This document shows, in pieces, positions 61,675 through 64,000 of a stretch of 64,000 nt of DNA. Position 1 is the stretch's first letter; each line of letters opens with the position of its first letter. Origin of the DNA: Chloroflexus sp. Y-396-1. GTDB taxonomy: Bacteria > Chloroflexota > Chloroflexia > Chloroflexales > Chloroflexaceae. The notes beneath the pieces are model-generated. The model had not been told where the DNA came from. It ran no database searches and worked only from the letters and a program-made list of their open reading frames with translations. Made by a program: the position numbers and the translations under genes. Location of the stretch: assembly GCF_000516515.1 (NCBI RefSeq), contig NZ_KI911784.1, forward strand, positions 1,830,881-1,894,880, in the 5' to 3' direction.

Positions 61675-62446
61675 ACCAGTACGGCGTAAAAATGGTGCCC
61701 CCCTCTACGGTACCGAAACTCCGACAACGAGCCGCACCCCAGCGGTGACCGTAAAGTGCAATATACGCACAAAGCAAAGCGTCTGCCTCATCTTCGATAG
61801 CTTTGAGTGCCGTTGGCCCTAACTGCTCAATTTCGATTCCTGCCCAAAGACTTTGTACCCCCGATAATGGTGGATCTAGCCGCTGGAGTTCTGTGAGTAG
61901 GTTGAGATAACGCCTGAGTTCTTGCTGTCGTTCGCTCAGTGCTCGACCTGGCCGCGCTTTATATTTCAAGATACGGGGGAGGTGAAAGAGGACGACAGTT
62001 GCCGGATGGGGAAAGACCTCAACAATCAGTCGTCCACCTGCCCCGGCCTCTATCATTGGTACATAACGAAACCCATCATTGGCCAAGGCCGTGACAATCG
62101 TTTCGCCCCGTATTCCGCCATACCGGCGTAACAACCGGCGGTTTGCCGGATGCGGCCCGGCATCGTACCTCCGAAAAGCTGCCGCCAGTTCGGCTTCTGC
62201 GCGCCGCAGCCCGGTTTCGTTTGGCACGAGCAACGGTGCGTCAATCGCCAGAATTGCCGGTTTATCGCCACAAAGGTCTCGTATTGCTTGCACAATTTCA
62301 TCGGTTGTTTGCAGCCGGCGTGGATGATAACAGAGCTGTGCTCCCTGAGAACTCCCACAACACGCTGCTAAACCGCTGAGATTGCGTTCTGACCACGCAA
62401 GGTCTAAACCGAGATATACCGTCTGTTGATACATGGATACATTCAT
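61649..62446 (-). CDS. DUF429 RNase H-fold nuclease-like protein
   Basis: The protein has 265 aa. YLGLDLAWSERNLSGLAAC holds the first Asp of an RNase H fold, AILAIDAPLLVPN the second, RRAEAELAAAFRRYDAGPHPANR and EVFPHPATVVLF are DUF429 landmarks, and EDEADALLCAYIALY carries the C-terminal acidic residues. Predicted nuclease, target unknown. The start could also be the Met at 62,434. Confidence 0.85.
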   Translation of the reverse strand: MNVSMYQQTVYLGLDLAWSERNLSGLAACCGSSQGAQLCYHPRRLQTTDEIVQAIRDLCGDKPAILAIDAPLLVPNETGLRRAEAELAAAFRRYDAGPHPANRRLLRRYGGIRGETIVTALANDGFRYVPMIEAGAGGRLIVEVFPHPATVVLFHLPRILKYKARPGRALSERQQELRRYLNLLTELQRLDPPLSGVQSLWAGIEIEQLGPTALKAIEDEADALLCAYIALYGHRWGAARCRSFGTVEGGTIFTPYWYDREATER

Positions 62447-62526
62447 CACCGGTTGCGTGAATATAACGCTGATCGCGACCTGTATGCTGTACAGTGTACC
62501 TAAACAAGTGCGACAGGGAGGTCTGT

Positions 62527-62979
62527 ATGAGTCTACTCAAGCCACCGCCAACAGCAATGGTTATTGTGTGTCGGATCGGTAGCCGATTCGTTGCTTTACC
62601 ACTGCATACCGTAGTTCACACTGCTCGCCTCGGTGAACTGACACCTCCCGGCGATGCACCAGCGGTCGTTTGCGGGATCGTCTCACTCCATGGGACAACG
62701 GTACCCGTCATTGATGGTCGCTCGCTGCTCGGCGAACCGCCTGGCTATAATCTTGACAGTCATATTCTGCTTGCAACTACGGATGGTGATCAACTACCAG
62801 AAATCGGTTTGCTGGTCGATGAGGTGATCAGCCTGCATCGAGTCGGTGCCGATGGGCTGTCACCACTTACGCACATCGACGGTTTCTCATGTGGAGTGGT
62901 GAACGACCTACCTCAACCTGCGCTCCTGCTCGACATTGATGAGCTGTTTGCGATAGCGCATGGCAGTGCCCGTGACTGA
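62527..62979 (+). CDS. CheW-like domain protein
   Basis: The protein has 150 aa from ATG 62527, GGGAGG upstream. VIVCRIGSRFVALPLHTVVHTAR, GIVSLHGTTVPVIDGRSLLG and IGLLVDEVISLHRV follow the CheW fold. No CheA, CheY or receptor gene is nearby. It may link a receptor and kinase encoded elsewhere. Confidence 0.87.
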   Translation: MSLLKPPPTAMVIVCRIGSRFVALPLHTVVHTARLGELTPPGDAPAVVCGIVSLHGTTVPVIDGRSLLGEPPGYNLDSHILLATTDGDQLPEIGLLVDEVISLHRVGADGLSPLTHIDGFSCGVVNDLPQPALLLDIDELFAIAHGSARD

Positions 62980-62984
62980 TACGG

Positions 62985-63027
62985 TGTTCGGCAAGACAGA
63001 CGACGGCGTTGCCTGTCTTGCCGAACA
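62985..63027. terminator. Perfect 15-bp hairpin between CheW-like gene and desaturase
   Basis: TGTTCGGCAAGACAG (62,985-62,999) and CTGTCTTGCCGAACA (63,013-63,027), 13-nt loop, no mismatch. It lies just after the plus-strand stop. No U-tract follows. From 63,028 to 63,207 no gene is seen. Confidence 0.6.
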
Positions 63028-63207
63028 GTGTTACCTTGCAGGAAGGGTCTTGCGAGCGATACCGCTAAACGTATCGGATCTTTTCTACGCAGGAGTTGCC
63101 AGTATAGGAGATAGGAAAAAAGATAGACCGGAGAACAGAGTAAGTTTCCAAGCTTTCCGCTGGCATGTGTAACGGTGATCCCTCTGCTATTTTCTCTCCC
63201 CTCCTTC

Positions 63208-64000
63208 CTACCTTACACTCCTCACCTCAGTCGGCTGACCAAGGGGCAAATCTTCACTTATGAAATGAATCGCACTCTTAGCCGCTTCCAGGATCGTCAT
63301 TAATCCACTCCCCGGATGCACCGCCCCACCGATCCAATAGAGGTTGCGCGCTCCATTGTGACGAATATGAGGGCGAAACGGCCCAAGCTGACTCCAGCTA
63401 TGAATCAGGTTAAAGACAGCACCAAGATAGGTGTGATGCTCGTCACGCCAGGTTTCTGCGGTGTACCGTCTCTCAACCACGATATGGCGTTCAACATCTT
63501 CAAAGCCGAGTTTTGCCATCTGACGAAGGATCAGATCGCGGTATCGCTGTTCAACATCCGCCCAATTCACCGGGTAGCGTAAATTAGGTACCGGTACCAA
63601 TACAAAGAGTGTACTATGGCCAGGGGGGGCATTCGATGGATCGACGATGGTCGGATTGCAGACATAGAACGACGGATCGTCTTCATCGAGCACTGCGCTC
63701 TTCGCCCATAGCGGATCGTTGCGACGAATGTTGGCTGACAAATACAGTTGATGGTGAGGGAGATCATCCCATCGTCGATTAACGCCCAGATAGAGCATAA
63801 AAGTCGAACATGAGAACTCCATCTTGTTCAGTTTTTGGTCGGTGTACGTTCCACGGGCGTGTGGCGGAATAAGGTGGGTCAGCGCATACCCAAAATCAGC
63901 ATTAACCACAACTGCATCGGCACTGACACGCTTACCGTCGCTTAGCTCAACGCCGCAGGCTCGTCCCTGCTCGACAATGACTTGTTTAACGGGTCGGTTA
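63208..64000 (-). CDS. crtI: Phytoene desaturase-type FAD oxidoreductase, C-terminal part
   Basis: The frame runs off the right edge, so only about 264 C-terminal residues are seen. VIVEQGRACGVELSDGKRVSADAVVVNADF is the usual sequence after the FAD domain, CSTFMLYLGVNRRW and HSTLFVLVPVPN follow, and ARNLYWIGGAVHPGSGLMTILEAAKSA is the C-terminal FAD-binding signature (GAxTHPGxGxP) of CrtI-like enzymes. It likely desaturates phytoene or a related carotenoid, fitting a phototroph. Confidence 0.9.
   Translation of the reverse strand, partial: NRPVKQVIVEQGRACGVELSDGKRVSADAVVVNADFGYALTHLIPPHARGTYTDQKLNKMEFSCSTFMLYLGVNRRWDDLPHHQLYLSANIRRNDPLWAKSAVLDEDDPSFYVCNPTIVDPSNAPPGHSTLFVLVPVPNLRYPVNWADVEQRYRDLILRQMAKLGFEDVERHIVVERRYTAETWRDEHHTYLGAVFNLIHSWSQLGPFRPHIRHNGARNLYWIGGAVHPGSGLMTILEAAKSAIHFISEDLPLGQPTEVRSVR

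Noticed and set aside
1-64000. tRNA or rRNA genes
   Set aside because: I scanned by eye for T-loop (GGTTCRANTCC) and acceptor-stem pairing and for rRNA landmarks and found none; a covariance-model scan would be needed to exclude a divergent tRNA.

Overview
The window is bacterial chromosome from a Chloroflexus-like member of the Chloroflexota. This is inferred from gene content and style, not from a search. The signs are long Thr/Pro/Ala linkers on surface proteins, sortase and LysM envelope proteins with YFERARFEWH-type modules, a carotenoid desaturase, small-GTPase and CHAT-type genes, and intergenic DNA full of dispersed repeats. No rRNA, tRNA, CRISPR array, prophage or intact insertion sequence was seen.

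Layout. 1-9.8 kb: tail of an oligopeptide-binding protein, a membrane-anchored AAA ATPase, an orphan Dam-type methylase, an alternating 65/75-bp repeat array, an acetyltransferase, a GIDE-domain membrane protein, a DtxR regulator, an FHA-GAF-cyclase, a RicT/PSP1 protein and a metallo-beta-lactamase-fold hydrolase. 9.8-14 kb: a complete spermidine/putrescine importer, potABCD. 14-21 kb: a TrmA/RlmD-type methyltransferase, then a co-directional block of small Ras-like GTPase, coiled-coil protein, membrane protein with an SH3-like end, hybrid histidine kinase and Crp/Fnr regulator. 21-29.2 kb: kynureninase, a degenerate CHAT-like protein between inverted repeats, and a tightly coupled operon hisS-like / creatininase-like / hisG / purM / purC. 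29.7-38.4 kb: a histidine kinase and response regulator pair, then a family of secreted solute-binding proteins, two of them fused to VWA domains and homogenised by gene conversion. 38.7-42.2 kb: ugpA-ugpE-ugpB behind direct repeats that look like Pho boxes. 42.7-51.5 kb: 2H phosphoesterase, a tiny stand-alone gene, RNase HI, fabZ, a methyltransferase, a sortase, an M20 peptidase and asnS. 51.5-59.8 kb: a minus-strand run (M23/LysM peptidase, parA, parB, PfkB kinase, CDP-alcohol phosphotransferase, gatC), then a bifunctional nuclease, a DnaA-box cluster, xpt and ruvA. 59.9-64 kb: an isoprenylcysteine-methyltransferase-like protein, an MgtC-type membrane protein, a DUF429 nuclease-like protein, a CheW-like protein and the C-terminal part of a phytoene desaturase.

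How parts fit together. A perfect parS site lies in the first codons of parA, and a DnaA-box cluster lies 2.4 kb away, so 55-58.6 kb is an origin or segregation candidate. The GTPase block looks like a signalling module that ends at the cell surface. The hisG/purM/purC operon joins histidine and purine synthesis, which share PRPP and AICAR.

The most novel items are: (1) a self-contained unit at 43,647-43,844 with promoter, a full-length anti-SD match, a 15-codon ORF and a terminator; (2) the GTPase/coiled-coil/SH3 operon, whose GTPase has Gly at the Ras Gln61 position; (3) a catalytically dead-looking CHAT protein between inverted repeats; (4) the VWA-fused binding-protein family; and (5) a creatininase-like protein that has lost most metal ligands, inside the hisG operon.
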